A DNA stretch of 64,000 nt from JANMEX01 sp031422915 (GTDB lineage Bacteria; Pseudomonadota; Alphaproteobacteria; Rhizobiales; Rhizobiaceae), in assembly GCA_031422915.1 (NCBI GenBank), contig JANPEK010000135.1:62001-126000 (forward strand). Reading direction: 5' to 3'. Position numbers and translations under genes: made by a program. How positions within the stretch are numbered: the stretch's first letter is position 1; every line of letters starts with the position of its first letter. The notes below the pieces were generated by a model that did no database searches, was not told where the DNA came from, and saw only the letters and a program-made list of their open reading frames with translations. This document shows positions 44,287 through 53,806 of the stretch, in pieces.

Positions 44287-44742
44287 TCATGCCGCTTGCA
44301 GGCTTCGCTCTTCGGCCATGACTTCCTCTAGCACAGAGTTAGAATGCTGATGTTGTTTCAGCCAGCTGGCGGCGGTTTCGTGATTGGCGGCAAGGTGCAG
44401 AAGTTCCGTGCCAGAGCTGTATTGAGCAAGAACCCGAACCATTCCTGTCTTTGGGGATTCGGCCACCTCAAACCGCAATCGCGTATCGACGCTGAAACTG
44501 CGGTGCAGCACGATCAGCACAACGCCGCCGCCAAAATCGCCCTCGTGCAGTGTAAAGCTGGCGGGGAATGGATGGTTCCCGACATCGCAGCCCGGCGACT
44601 TGCGGATCAAACGCCCTGAGCCATTGTTGCGCTCCCATTGCTCAAGTTTCTTGGTGAACCGCGCCGGCGGCTTTGGACTGCCGTCCGAGTAGCAAATGAT
44701 CGATCCGAGCGGTGCATAGTCAAATATGTGTTGAGCGGACAT
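44287..44742 (-). CDS. Plasmid protein of unknown function
   Basis: The protein has about 151 residues from ATG 44742 (AGGAGG upstream). Visible segments include HIFDYAPLGSIICYSDGSPK, PPARFTKKLEQWERNNGSG and AANHETAASWLKQHQHS. No known family was recognised; a soluble cytoplasmic protein is likely. It lies 93 bases downstream of the ParB-like gene on the same strand and may be co-transcribed. Confidence 0.75.
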   Translation of the reverse strand: MSAQHIFDYAPLGSIICYSDGSPKPPARFTKKLEQWERNNGSGRLIRKSPGCDVGNHPFPASFTLHEGDFGGGVVLIVLHRSFSVDTRLRFEVAESPKTGMVRVLAQYSSGTELLHLAANHETAASWLKQHQHSNSVLEEVMAEERSLQAA

Positions 44743-44835
44743 TTTGTCCTCCTTTTTGAATGGTGGAAACAAAACCGCCGCCCATCCCTTCGGACTGGCG
44801 GCGGCGATAAGTTCAGACTTGACGATGTGCTACCC

Positions 44836-46566
44836 CTATTCGGCGGCCACCGCGTAGGGCTCGTAAAGGTCTTCCTCGTCGGCATTGCCGCCCTCGGCAT
44901 CAGCCTCATCGGACGGCTGTTCCACAGGGGCTTCAAGACCGTCAGGGCTTGATGCCTCGCCTGTCACATCAGACTCGCCTCCATCTTGGCCGGACCAGCT
45001 CTGCTCTTTGCTGCCAATCCAGCCCGCGAGCTCTTCCGGCCTCAGTGCGAACAGCGCTGACGGATGGACGAACTCCGTGTCTGCAAAGCGCTTCACCAAA
45101 GCCGACCGCGTATCCTTCACTTTCTGCAACACCGGAACAGAAGCCAGTTTGGCTGTGCCTTCCATTGCCGAGCGTGACAGGCATGACAGGAACTCGTCCG
45201 TCCCCATATTGGGAAGGAAACTGTCCGCGCCAATCGCCTGCCCGGCAATCCGCGCGGCAAAGCCGCTGTTGGTTCGGTTGACTTGGCAGGACAGCACATG
45301 GCGCAGGAGCGAGCGCGCCGTCTGCTGCAAAATGTCCCGCTCAAGAATGAGCGTTCCATCATCCTTGATGAGGTCCGCTATGAGCCGCGCCATGGTGGAT
45401 GGGCTATGATAATTGTTCGGCGACGCGCTGGTGACACTGACATTCTGGCTTGCGAACGAAATCAGAGTAAGCGCCAGCAACGCATCATCCTCAATCGGAG
45501 CTCGTTCAAACGCTTCGTGCAGAGCATCGGTGCGCAGGTCCCCGATGATCTCGTGGCCCTTGACGGTCACATCCGGACGCGCCCGGCTCGGCGCTGCCGT
45601 GGTCTCGCTATTGGCCGTGGCCTTTTCGTGCCTTGCTTTAGGAAGCCGGAATGCGATGGATTTTACCTCGCCTGACCGCTCGTCAAGAAACCAGCCGGTG
45701 TGATGGCTTGGATCTGGACTTCCATAGGCCCGCTCCGCCTTGGGCGGCAGTTTTGGCTGTCCCCACTGGTCGCAGTCGATCAGTGCGCCACGTTCGGGCA
45801 GATTGCCCGCCAGCCATTCCCGCTGCGCTGCGTAGAACGCCTCGACGTCGTTTGTGTAGCGGCTATCCTCGTCAGCGGGCGCAAACAGGTCTTCCTGCCA
45901 GACAATACCGTAGGCAATCGCCAGATCTTCGCCGAAGCTCGCATGTTTGGCTTCCATGCGCTGTTTTGAAAGAGCATGCGCGACTTGATGCCATGACACC
46001 TGCGGCGCGGCCTTCTTCGGTTTGAAGCGTTTCCAGACTTCCGCCTGTTCGCCCTGCGCCGCTGCTGCAATAGTGCGCAGCAGGCTCTCATTGGGCATAT
46101 CGCCCTTGGCCATCTGGTCCAGCATGGCGGGCAAGACGTTGGCGAGCAGCCGGAGCTTCTTCACCTGCCGCACTTGGCTGGCCAGCGCCATGGCGATCGA
46201 TTCTTCCGTCCATCCAAGCGCCGCCAACCGTTCAATCGCCCGCCATTGATCCACCGGGTTGAGCGGCTCTCGGACGATGTTCTCCGCAATAGCGCTCATG
46301 CCGTGATCAGCTTCCGCCTTGGTTGCAACAATGACCTCGATCTGCTCATGACCGGCAGCGATCGCCTGCGTCACACGCCGGTGGCCGAAATTGATAACAA
46401 AACCATTGCCGCCATCCGGCGCTGGATAAACAACAGGCGGCTGCACAATGCCGACAGCGGTGATCGATGCGAGCAGAAGCGCATCGGACTGCGGATTGCT
46501 CTTCGCGCGGCGCAGCTTGTCAGGATTTTCCTGCAGCGAACGCGGATCAACTAGTTTCAATTCCAT
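44836..46566 (-). CDS. ParB-like nuclease-domain protein
   Basis: The 576-residue protein has an N-terminal ParB/Srx-like domain (GIVQPPVVYPAP, FVINFGHRRVTQAIAAGHEQ, AIAENIVREPLNPVDQWRAI) and an HTH-like region (LGWTEESIAMALASQVRQVK). A long C-terminal part of unknown role follows, ending in an acidic tail (PSDEADAEGGNADEEDLYEP). It is longer than partition ParB and has no ParA beside it, so a regulatory or nuclease-like role is more likely than partitioning. AAGGAG precedes ATG 46566. Confidence 0.88.
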   Translation of the reverse strand: MELKLVDPRSLQENPDKLRRAKSNPQSDALLLASITAVGIVQPPVVYPAPDGGNGFVINFGHRRVTQAIAAGHEQIEVIVATKAEADHGMSAIAENIVREPLNPVDQWRAIERLAALGWTEESIAMALASQVRQVKKLRLLANVLPAMLDQMAKGDMPNESLLRTIAAAAQGEQAEVWKRFKPKKAAPQVSWHQVAHALSKQRMEAKHASFGEDLAIAYGIVWQEDLFAPADEDSRYTNDVEAFYAAQREWLAGNLPERGALIDCDQWGQPKLPPKAERAYGSPDPSHHTGWFLDERSGEVKSIAFRLPKARHEKATANSETTAAPSRARPDVTVKGHEIIGDLRTDALHEAFERAPIEDDALLALTLISFASQNVSVTSASPNNYHSPSTMARLIADLIKDDGTLILERDILQQTARSLLRHVLSCQVNRTNSGFAARIAGQAIGADSFLPNMGTDEFLSCLSRSAMEGTAKLASVPVLQKVKDTRSALVKRFADTEFVHPSALFALRPEELAGWIGSKEQSWSGQDGGESDVTGEASSPDGLEAPVEQPSDEADAEGGNADEEDLYEPYAVAAE

Positions 46567-46647
46567 GGTATTTCTCCTTCATTGGGTTATGATGCCTTGT
46601 TCCGGCATCCGTCTTCTTCCCCGAAGACAATTTCCGGAAAGCGCGGA

Positions 46648-46782
46648 CCGTTCATCCGGCGCAATTGCCGGCAAGCATTCCTGCCTGGCGCGCAAGCGGG
46701 GCTGACAGGCAGCCTTGCGAGGCAAGCCGCGGCCGGGATCGCGAAGACGGCGATTGAGGGCAACCAACGCCGGATGAAACGG
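46648..46782. repeat. Long-range inverted repeat in leader of ParB-like gene
   Basis: CCGTTCATCCGGCG (46648-46661) pairs with CGCCGGATGAAACGG (46768-46782), with one bulged base, closing a 135-base structure upstream of the ParB-like gene. The remaining sequence to 47,125 shows no gene. Confidence 0.55.
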
Positions 46783-47125
46783 CCGTGCGAACGGGTTTCT
46801 TTCCCGTTTTCTTTTTTCTGGTTTTCTGGTTCCGCCGGAGGTTGGAACGAACTCACCGTCGCGATAAAATATCCTCCGCACAGAGTGCCAGTGATGCTCA
46901 GATGTATCTGGCGAAGGAGACGAGCCAAAAAACTGCACAAAAGGTAGTTGGGAGACTTTTAAATGGGCGCCAAAAGCGCAATTCTTACCCAAATCAATAA
47001 CAAGATAGCAAGTATCGGCGCTTCAGAATTGGCCAACGCTTTCATCAGCTATGAATGATGGGTCAGATGATTATGAAATTTCGCTGGTCGATAGTTGTTT
47101 GACCAAGTTATAATAGATCCAAAAT

Positions 47126-47728
47126 TTACAGGATTTGACTTGCTGAAATAATCGACTCTGCAATTTTTGTAACGCTTTCTTTTGAATTCATTGATCGTTC
47201 GCGAATCCGGCGATAGGCTTCTTCCTCAGAAATGCAGCGACTTTTCGAAAGTATATTTACCGCTTGCTCGATTTTTCTGCGGGCTTTCAGGGTTTCGTCG
47301 AGAGATTTTACGCGTTTTTTCAAACGGGTTTCATGTCTTGCCAAACTGATCGCTGTCGTCAGAGCAGCCAGAACGCCGAATACTCTGATTGGCTTGGATA
47401 GAACGCCGTGCACATTTAGCCGCTCTAATTCCTCGAGAATTTCCGGAGTTTCAAAAGCGATGATAGCAATTCTTGCTATTTCGTCATCGCCCGCCATCCA
47501 CGCAAATGCACCCTTGTCATGAATCCTGTTGATTAAAAACAACACAACATGGACATGGCTTGGCAAGGTTGAAGGTGCTGGCCAGACGCTCTCCACCTGG
47601 CAGCCAATGCGCCGCAAATGTGCCAGAAACATATCCCGTTCGACGTCATCCGGATGGATCACAAGCACCCGCATTCGCCGCAGCCGCCGCAGAAGATTTT
47701 CACTCTTGGGCGCAGCCTCGTCGGTCAT
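47126..47728 (-). CDS. amiR: AmiR-type ANTAR antitermination regulator
   Basis: The 200-residue protein has a pseudo-receiver domain (MRVLVIHPDDVERDMFLAHL, GVLSKPIRVFGVLAAL), a linker coiled coil and a C-terminal ANTAR RNA-binding domain (KIEQAVNILSKSRCISEEEA, RIRERSMNSKESVTKIAES). AmiR is held inactive by AmiC and, once released by an amide, prevents termination in the operon leader. Its start overlaps the amiC stop by four bases. It is the last gene of the operon. Confidence 0.9.
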   Translation of the reverse strand: MTDEAAPKSENLLRRLRRMRVLVIHPDDVERDMFLAHLRRIGCQVESVWPAPSTLPSHVHVVLFLINRIHDKGAFAWMAGDDEIARIAIIAFETPEILEELERLNVHGVLSKPIRVFGVLAALTTAISLARHETRLKKRVKSLDETLKARRKIEQAVNILSKSRCISEEEAYRRIRERSMNSKESVTKIAESIISASQIL

Positions 47729-48861
47729 CCAACCATACGCCCGGTGACAGTACGATCATATGTGACAAGATAGGGATCAGGACTGATGATGTTGCTGCCT
47801 TTCCAGACGATGTCAAATTCACCACCAACATTGGCTCTACCGACCAGCGGTCTCAATGTGAGATGATTGGTTTCGATGTCCAAGAATAAATCTCCACCCG
47901 GGCTTTTGTATACCGCCCCGGAAAGGGCCGCCAAAATTTGGTCGGTTTCGTCGTTCTCACATTGCCGGAGCGCGTCGGCAAACATGTGAACCTGCGAGTA
48001 GCACACTTCGCTATAAACACTCGGTTTGACCAGAGGACCATAGCGCTTGGCAAAGGCAGCGAGAAATAGTTCATTTGCCGGTGTATCGATGGACGCAAAA
48101 TAAGGAGCGGCGGAAACATGTCCTTCCCGCGCACCGTCATCAATCTTTGCCAGTTCCGATTCCGTCGTGGTCAACGAGGCGATTGGCAGGCGCAAGCCGG
48201 ACAGGCCAACTAAAGGTAAACTGTTGTAGAGCGTGACGCTGTCCTGCCCCACGACGGTCGAGATCACAACGTCCGCACCGCTGTCCGCAAACCGTTTCAT
48301 CATTGAACCGAATTGTTCAATGCGGGTCTGAAACGGAAAATACGTTTCCATGACAACTTCGCCGCCGCTATCACTCAAAAACTCAGTCACTATCCGGTTC
48401 ACTTCACGCGCATACAGCGTGTCGGAGCCGATGAGCGCGATTTTGGTGCCATGATTTTGAAAAATATACTCCAGAAGCGGGATAACCACCTGATTTGGCA
48501 CGGCACCGCCATAAATGACGTTTGGCGAGTACTCGAACCCTTCGTAAACTGAGGGGTAAAACAGAATGCCATTGAAGCGTTCGATGACTGGCAATACCGC
48601 CTTTCGGCTTGTGGAAAGGCAGGCCCCGAAAATCGCATTGACTCGATGTTTGAGAAGAAGTTCCGTCGCCAGTTCGGCATATTTCTCGTCTATGCCGCCC
48701 GGATCCAAAATGACCGGTTCGATAAGTCGACCGCCTATTCCTTGAGCATTGTTGATTTTTTCGCAGGCGAGCAACACACCTTGAATGTGCGCACATTCGC
48801 TCACAGCCATCGGCCCCGTTTGGGAAAACAAGACGCCGATTTTTATTGTTTCATTTGTCAA
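47725..48861 (-). CDS. amiC: AmiC-type amide sensor (cytoplasmic binding protein)
   Basis: The protein of about 378 residues has the periplasmic-binding-protein fold (IKIGVLFSQTGPMAVSE, GVLLACEKINNAQGIGG, FGACLSTSRKAVLPVIE, YPSVYEGFEYSPNVIYGGAV) but no signal peptide, as in AmiC, which senses amides and sequesters AmiR. TTG 48861, one base after the amidase stop, fits the family start. An ATG at 48921 would overlap the amidase gene. Confidence 0.88.
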   Translation of the reverse strand: MTNETIKIGVLFSQTGPMAVSECAHIQGVLLACEKINNAQGIGGRLIEPVILDPGGIDEKYAELATELLLKHRVNAIFGACLSTSRKAVLPVIERFNGILFYPSVYEGFEYSPNVIYGGAVPNQVVIPLLEYIFQNHGTKIALIGSDTLYAREVNRIVTEFLSDSGGEVVMETYFPFQTRIEQFGSMMKRFADSGADVVISTVVGQDSVTLYNSLPLVGLSGLRLPIASLTTTESELAKIDDGAREGHVSAAPYFASIDTPANELFLAAFAKRYGPLVKPSVYSEVCYSQVHMFADALRQCENDETDQILAALSGAVYKSPGGDLFLDIETNHLTLRPLVGRANVGGEFDIVWKGSNIISPDPYLVTYDRTVTGRMVG

Positions 48862-48862
48862 T

Positions 48863-50227
48863 CTAATGCTCTTTTCTGAGGCGCATATCGATCCATTCTG
48901 CAATTGCCAGCAATTGCTCATCCTGTCCCGGTTTTCCCATCAACATCATACCGACGGGCAAACCGGATTTCTGATTGGCAATTGGAATACTGATACAGGG
49001 AAATCCTGCAAGATTACCGAGCCAGCAGAACCAGGTCATACTGTCTTGGGTCGTCACTTTTCGCCCGCCAAACTCCTGCCATAGATCAGATTGTTTAGGG
49101 GCGACTACGGGAAGCGTCGGCAAAACAAGTGCATCCCATGATGGCAGACGTTCCAAAAGCATGGTTATGAAGCTGGACCTTATGCGTTGTGCGCGCAAAT
49201 ATTCGACCCCCGTTATTTTGTTCCCTGCTTCCAAATGAGCGCGTGTTACAGGTGAAAAGCCATTCGGATTTTTTTCGAGAAGGCCAGCGTGATAGGATGA
49301 GGCTTCGCAATGTAATATTGCCTCCCACGCGGCAAAGTAGCTCGTTACATTTTCAATCTCGACATTCTCATGCCGACCGACCGATGCGTTTAGCGCAGCG
49401 ACAAGTGCATCACTCACCCCGTCAGAACGCTCCAAACCTGATCCAACAAGGTTGAGCAGTCTGGGAGGCTGATTTGGCATTTTCGGCTTCGAAAACGGCA
49501 ATGCAAAATGAGTCGAGCGATCATGCTCGTCACGTCCGATAAAGTAAGGCAATAGAGCTGCTATATCTTTCAAGGTTCGCGCCATTGGACCCGGCGCATC
49601 CAGCGACCAGCTCAATGGCAACACACCATGCCGCGAGGCTCGCCCAAAGCCGGGCTTAAAACCGTATATTCCACAAGCAGCGGACGGAATACGAATTGAG
49701 CCGCCAGTATCACTGCCCAAAGCGGCTCCGACAATGCCTGATGCGACCGCAGCAGCCGAACCACCGCTGCTGCCGCCCGTAATACGGCTTAAATCATGCG
49801 GATTTTTTGTCGGGCCAACGCTCGAAATGGAGTTTGTGGCGCCATAAGCCCATTCATGCATATTTGTTTTGCCGAGGATAATTGCACCCGCTCGACGAAG
49901 GTTCGCAACCACTGTTGCATCCTGCCCGATACTTTCCATGGGTAAGGCATTTGAACAGGCTGTGGTTGGATAATCCTTAGTCAAAAAATTGTCTTTGACT
50001 GCGATTGGCACTCCGTCCAATGGACTGAGCGGATTGCCTTGTTGTCGGCGAACGGTCGCCGCCTTAGCCTGCGCCATGACGATGGATGGAACGAGTGCAA
50101 CAAATGCATTCAGATCAGCCATTTCTACTGCGCGATTCAAGGCGCGCTCTGACAGGGAGGTTGCTGTCTGCGTGCCTTCGGCCAAGGCGGCAATTTGACC
50201 ACAAAGGCTGTCGAGATCACTTGTCAT
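48863..50227 (-). CDS. Amidase (amidase-signature family, AtzE-like)
   Basis: The 454-residue enzyme has the Ser-cis-Ser-Lys triad: Lys 78 in PIAVKDNF, Ser 153 in GGSSGGSAAA and Ser 177 in GSDTGGSIRIPSAACG. It hydrolyses an amide to acid and ammonia. The preceding AtzG-like peptide hints at an AtzE or carboxybiuret-hydrolase-type enzyme. ATG 50227 is chosen because upstream residues look non-coding and it overlaps the small gene by 11 bases. The substrate is presumably imported by the adjoining ABC system. Confidence 0.92.
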   Translation of the reverse strand: MTSDLDSLCGQIAALAEGTQTATSLSERALNRAVEMADLNAFVALVPSIVMAQAKAATVRRQQGNPLSPLDGVPIAVKDNFLTKDYPTTACSNALPMESIGQDATVVANLRRAGAIILGKTNMHEWAYGATNSISSVGPTKNPHDLSRITGGSSGGSAAAVASGIVGAALGSDTGGSIRIPSAACGIYGFKPGFGRASRHGVLPLSWSLDAPGPMARTLKDIAALLPYFIGRDEHDRSTHFALPFSKPKMPNQPPRLLNLVGSGLERSDGVSDALVAALNASVGRHENVEIENVTSYFAAWEAILHCEASSYHAGLLEKNPNGFSPVTRAHLEAGNKITGVEYLRAQRIRSSFITMLLERLPSWDALVLPTLPVVAPKQSDLWQEFGGRKVTTQDSMTWFCWLGNLAGFPCISIPIANQKSGLPVGMMLMGKPGQDEQLLAIAEWIDMRLRKEH

Positions 50228-50366
50228 TGAAAGCCTCCGGTTGGAACATCGGTGCCGGTTCGTCATTCGACTTGCCGTTAAACTTGTCCAATCCGGAACG
50301 GATCCGTTTCAGCGTGTTCTTGATCCGCTGTTGTTGATCGTCGTTGAGGGGAAGAGCTTTTTCCAT
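50217..50366 (-). CDS. AtzG-like (DUF4089-type) small amidase partner
   Basis: A 49-residue peptide starts one base after the ABC ATPase stop (TGAGATG) and overlaps the amidase start. Its end, NDEPAPMFQPEAF, matches the EPAPVFRP tail of AtzG/DUF4089 proteins, which are encoded just before AtzE-type amidases and complex with them. The helical part (QQQRIKNTLKRIRSGLDKF) is shorter than usual. The assignment rests on the tail motif and position. Confidence 0.6.
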   Translation of the reverse strand: MEKALPLNDDQQQRIKNTLKRIRSGLDKFNGKSNDEPAPMFQPEAFNDK

Positions 50367-50367
50367 C

Positions 50368-51066
50368 TCAAACACCCAGGAGTTCTTGTTGAAGTGCCTT
50401 GTCTGCTTTGAGGCTGTCCCTATCCGTTTCCAAGCGAACCGAACCCTTCTCCATGACATAGGCGCGCTGGGCGATTGACAGACAGAAGTCGAGATCTTGC
50501 TCGGCGACGAGAATGGCAATTCCCCGCTCTTTATTAATGCGCTTCAAGACGCCAGCTATCTCGTCGATTATTGATGGCTGAACTCCCTCGGTTGGCTCAT
50601 CAAGAAGCAAAATACGCGGCATGATCGCGAGTGCTCTCGCAAGGGCCAAGACTTGCTGCTGTCCGCCCGATAGGCCACCTGCAAGATCGTCAATTTTTGA
50701 TTTCAACATCGGAAAATCGAAAAGTGCCTCCTCGACCGCTTTCTTCCTGTCATGCCCATGAGTGGCAGCGGCAACAGCAATATTCTCCGCCACAGTCATT
50801 CGCGGAAATACATACCGGCCTTGGGGAACGTAACCCACACTCATTCGTGCGCGTTTGGCGGGGGAATTTGGCAAAGTCTTGCCATCCAATTGAACTTCCC
50901 CGCCCATTGCTGGAATGAGGCCCGTTGCAAAACGCATCAATGTGGATTTCCCCACGCCATTGCGCCCCAGCAGCGCGACGATCTCGCCGCTTCGCACTTC
51001 GATTGTCACATCACGAATGATGACGGTTTTGCCATATCCACCCGTCGCGTTCATAACTTTAAACAT
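50368..51066 (-). CDS. ABC importer ATPase, LivF/UrtE type
   Basis: The protein has about 232 residues from ATG 51066 with Walker A GRNGVGKST, signature LSGGQQQVLALARAL and Walker B RILLLDEPTEGVQPSIIDEI. This fits the second ATPase of branched-chain amino acid or urea-type importers. It energises amide import with the fused ATPase-permease gene, whose end it overlaps by 8 bases. Confidence 0.93.
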   Translation of the reverse strand: MFKVMNATGGYGKTVIIRDVTIEVRSGEIVALLGRNGVGKSTLMRFATGLIPAMGGEVQLDGKTLPNSPAKRARMSVGYVPQGRYVFPRMTVAENIAVAAATHGHDRKKAVEEALFDFPMLKSKIDDLAGGLSGGQQQVLALARALAIMPRILLLDEPTEGVQPSIIDEIAGVLKRINKERGIAILVAEQDLDFCLSIAQRAYVMEKGSVRLETDRDSLKADKALQQELLGV

Positions 51067-52876
51067 GTGCCCGTCTCCCCAAGTAAATGTCGAGGACACG
51101 ATCATCGGCACGCAGTGCCTCTATGTTGCCTTGCGCGAACACCTCACCGTGATGAAGAACCGTAACGTGGCCTTCAAGCGTGCGGACAAATTCCATGTCG
51201 TGCTCGACAACAACCACAGTTGTGTGTTTTGCCAGTGTCCTGACAAGCGCGGAAAGCTCCCGCGTTTCTTCGTTCGTCATCCCTGCGGCTGGTTCATCAA
51301 GCAACACAACGCGCGGTGCCAAACACAAGACCATCCCAATATCCAACCATTGCTGTTGACCATGTGACAGGGCAGATGCTTGCACCGCCGCTTGCCCATC
51401 GAGCCCGAGCATTGATAGTATTTTCGAACTGACTTCGTTTGAAGTCCGCTTGTCCCGCACGCGCGCAAAGGCCGCTATCCAGAGATTATCCCTTACTGTG
51501 AGATCGCCGAACACCTGTGGTTTTTGGTTCTTGACCCCCATGCCCGAATGGACCCGTTTGGAAATGGGTGAACGGGTCACGATGTCATCACCGATGCGAA
51601 TCTCGCCCCCCGATGGTTCGTAGATGCCGACGCAGGTTTTGAGGTAAGAGCTCTTACCGGCACCATTCGGGCCAATAAGTGAATGTGGCCTTCCCGGATC
51701 GAACTGTAACGATACCTTATTGACCGGTATGACGCCGCCAAATTGTTTGAACAGCGAGTTCGATGACAGCGATTTGGCTGGTCCGGCTTGGCGCTCTGCA
51801 TCGGCAAGTATAGATTCCAGCACATCACCATTGATGGCAACAGCGCCTGAATTTCTGGCTGCTGCATTCGGATCCGGCAAGGACCTCAACCACAATTGAG
51901 CGATGCCTCCAAGAACGCCATTCTTCAAAAACAAAACCAGTAAGATAAGCACGACGCCAAGTATCAGTGTTGTTTGACCACCAACGGCGCCCCCACCCAG
52001 CCAAAATGAAAGACCCCCAATAACCAGCGCACCGACAAATGGCCCCGCCAGTGTGCCAAGCCCGCCAACGAGCACGTATATGGGGACAAGCAGTGCCTCC
52101 TGGACCGAAAAAATTGACGGATTCAGATAGTTCGCCCAAGCACCAAATAGTGCGCCTGCCAAGCCCGCAATGGCACCTGAAAGGGCAAAGTTCAGGACTT
52201 GATAGAAGCGGACATCGTAACCGAGCAACTCCGCTTTCTGTATATCCAGCCGGATGCAGTCGATCACCCGTCCGAAGGTGCCCTTCATTAAGTGTCGCGT
52301 CACAAAATAGCCGATGGCAGCGACAGTAACTACAAACGTGAATGTTCCGGTCGGGCTGAGTGCCGCTGCATCTGAGCCAAACCCTATGACAATGCCGGGA
52401 ATGTTGGCCATGCCATTGTCGCCACCAATAACCGCCGCCCCGACGTCAACCTTGAACGATTGCGTCACGGACCAAAGCAGCAGCGTAAATGTATAAGAGA
52501 GGATTGTGCTTTGCAGCGGACCCATGCGTGCATAGAAGACGATCCACCCGAGGGCCGCAGCAATCAATGCCCCAAACGCCATCCCGGCCGGAAGACTCCA
52601 GATCACCGAATTGCCAGTCCACGGCGCAAGATTGATCGCCATGGCGCTACCGAAATAGCCCCCCAATCCGTAAAAGGCTGTCTGCGCCAGGCTGAGAAAA
52701 CCGCCGCGTCCCCAAACGACATCGAGGCTGAGGCCAAGCAGGCCAAAGATGATCCAAGAGGATGCAACATAGGCAAGATACGGATCGATGGTTCCGGCTA
52801 GGAGCAAAGCGGCGACAGTCGCCAGTGCCGGGAAAATCAATCCGGCGTGATCATAAAGTTTTTGCGAATAATTCAT
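51059..52876 (-). CDS. Fused LivM-type permease and LivG-type ATPase
   Basis: The protein is about 605 residues. The N-terminal half is a LivM/UrtC-like permease (LLGLSLDVVWGRGGFLSLAQ, AFYGLGGYFG) with several membrane helices up to about residue 330. The C-terminal half is an ATPase with GPNGAGKSS, LSHGQQQWLDIGMVLC and RVVLLDEPAAGMTNEE. These two are separate genes in most systems. The frame is continuous across the junction (about residues 330-370). GTG 52885 immediately after the livH stop is an alternative start. Confidence 0.9.
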   Translation of the reverse strand: MNYSQKLYDHAGLIFPALATVAALLLAGTIDPYLAYVASSWIIFGLLGLSLDVVWGRGGFLSLAQTAFYGLGGYFGSAMAINLAPWTGNSVIWSLPAGMAFGALIAAALGWIVFYARMGPLQSTILSYTFTLLLWSVTQSFKVDVGAAVIGGDNGMANIPGIVIGFGSDAAALSPTGTFTFVVTVAAIGYFVTRHLMKGTFGRVIDCIRLDIQKAELLGYDVRFYQVLNFALSGAIAGLAGALFGAWANYLNPSIFSVQEALLVPIYVLVGGLGTLAGPFVGALVIGGLSFWLGGGAVGGQTTLILGVVLILLVLFLKNGVLGGIAQLWLRSLPDPNAAARNSGAVAINGDVLESILADAERQAGPAKSLSSNSLFKQFGGVIPVNKVSLQFDPGRPHSLIGPNGAGKSSYLKTCVGIYEPSGGEIRIGDDIVTRSPISKRVHSGMGVKNQKPQVFGDLTVRDNLWIAAFARVRDKRTSNEVSSKILSMLGLDGQAAVQASALSHGQQQWLDIGMVLCLAPRVVLLDEPAAGMTNEETRELSALVRTLAKHTTVVVVEHDMEFVRTLEGHVTVLHHGEVFAQGNIEALRADDRVLDIYLGRRAHV

Positions 52877-52885
52877 TCTATCCAC

Positions 52886-53752
52886 TCACATCTTTCGTCG
52901 CCAATTGGCGGAAATGCCATGCGGGTAAAGCCACAACAGCGCTGCTGTGATCAGAAAGAAAAATACGTCACCTGCTACTGATGTCAGGTAACTGGCCGTA
53001 ATGGAGGCACCACCTCCAAGGCCGATTGCCGCAAGTGCGCTTCCTGTCAATGTCACAGGACCTGCCACGACTACCGTCAGGAACGCCTTGATAACAAATG
53101 CGAAGCCCATTGATGGCGTGGCAGGCACAATTGGAAGCAATACGGCTCCGGCAAAACCGGCGAGACCACAGCCGATTGAAAATGTCAGCGTGTTGACATG
53201 TGCCGATTCAATGCCGATGGCCTGCGCCATTTCCGGAACCTGAATTGAGGCTCGCGCCTTCATTCCATAGACAGTTCTTGTCATCAAAATGAAAACAAAG
53301 ATGCCCATCAAGGCGGCCACACCAATCATGAGCAATGGATAAACGGCGAGACTGTAATCGCCAATTTTCAAACTGAACTGCGGCATGCCAATACCGGGTG
53401 TCACGGTTCCAAAAATCAAGACAGCCAATTGGTAGAAGGCGATGCTTACACCCCATGTCGCGAGCATAGTGTCAAACAGTCGGCCATAAAGCCGGCTAAT
53501 GATGAGTATCTCAACAAGCGCCCCAATCGCCATTGACACTGCGACTGCAATTGGAATCGACAAAACAAACGGCACGCCCATCCGCGTAGCTGTCAAAGCC
53601 GCATAAGCGCCGATCAACAAAAACTCGCCATGGGCTAGGTTAAACCCGCCCATCAGGCCGTAAAAGACGGCGAGACCAATCGTGGCAATGAGCAAGATTG
53701 ATGCGCTGGCGAGTGAGGACAGCAACACTGTCGCGAGATAGTCAAATTCCAT
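52886..53752 (-). CDS. ABC importer permease, LivH/UrtB type
   Basis: The 288-residue protein has about eight membrane helices, the LivH hallmark GLMGGFNLAHGEFLLIGAYA near the N-terminus, and GMKARASIQVPEMAQAIGIE. It forms the inner-membrane channel with the LivM part of the fusion. A GGGAGGA site precedes ATG 53752. The stop abuts the fusion gene start. Confidence 0.93.
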   Translation of the reverse strand: MEFDYLATVLLSSLASASILLIATIGLAVFYGLMGGFNLAHGEFLLIGAYAALTATRMGVPFVLSIPIAVAVSMAIGALVEILIISRLYGRLFDTMLATWGVSIAFYQLAVLIFGTVTPGIGMPQFSLKIGDYSLAVYPLLMIGVAALMGIFVFILMTRTVYGMKARASIQVPEMAQAIGIESAHVNTLTFSIGCGLAGFAGAVLLPIVPATPSMGFAFVIKAFLTVVVAGPVTLTGSALAAIGLGGGASITASYLTSVAGDVFFFLITAALLWLYPHGISANWRRKM

Positions 53753-53806
53753 TGGATCCTCCCGGCGTGGACGCGCTCGCTAAGGGCGCGTCCACTGCTC
53801 TCATGC

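Noticed and set aside
43595..44290. Minus-strand frame of 231 codons overlapping the gene at 43204
   Set aside because: It overlaps the better-supported gene in another frame and covers its leader; the translation is Arg/Pro-rich without motifs.
44836..46566. ParB-like protein as proof of a partition locus
   Set aside because: No ParA gene or parS-like sites were seen nearby and the protein is longer than partition ParB, so no partition call is made.
47040..47125. Weak hairpin after amiR as a terminator
   Set aside because: The stem is only about five pairs and no T-run follows on the minus strand.
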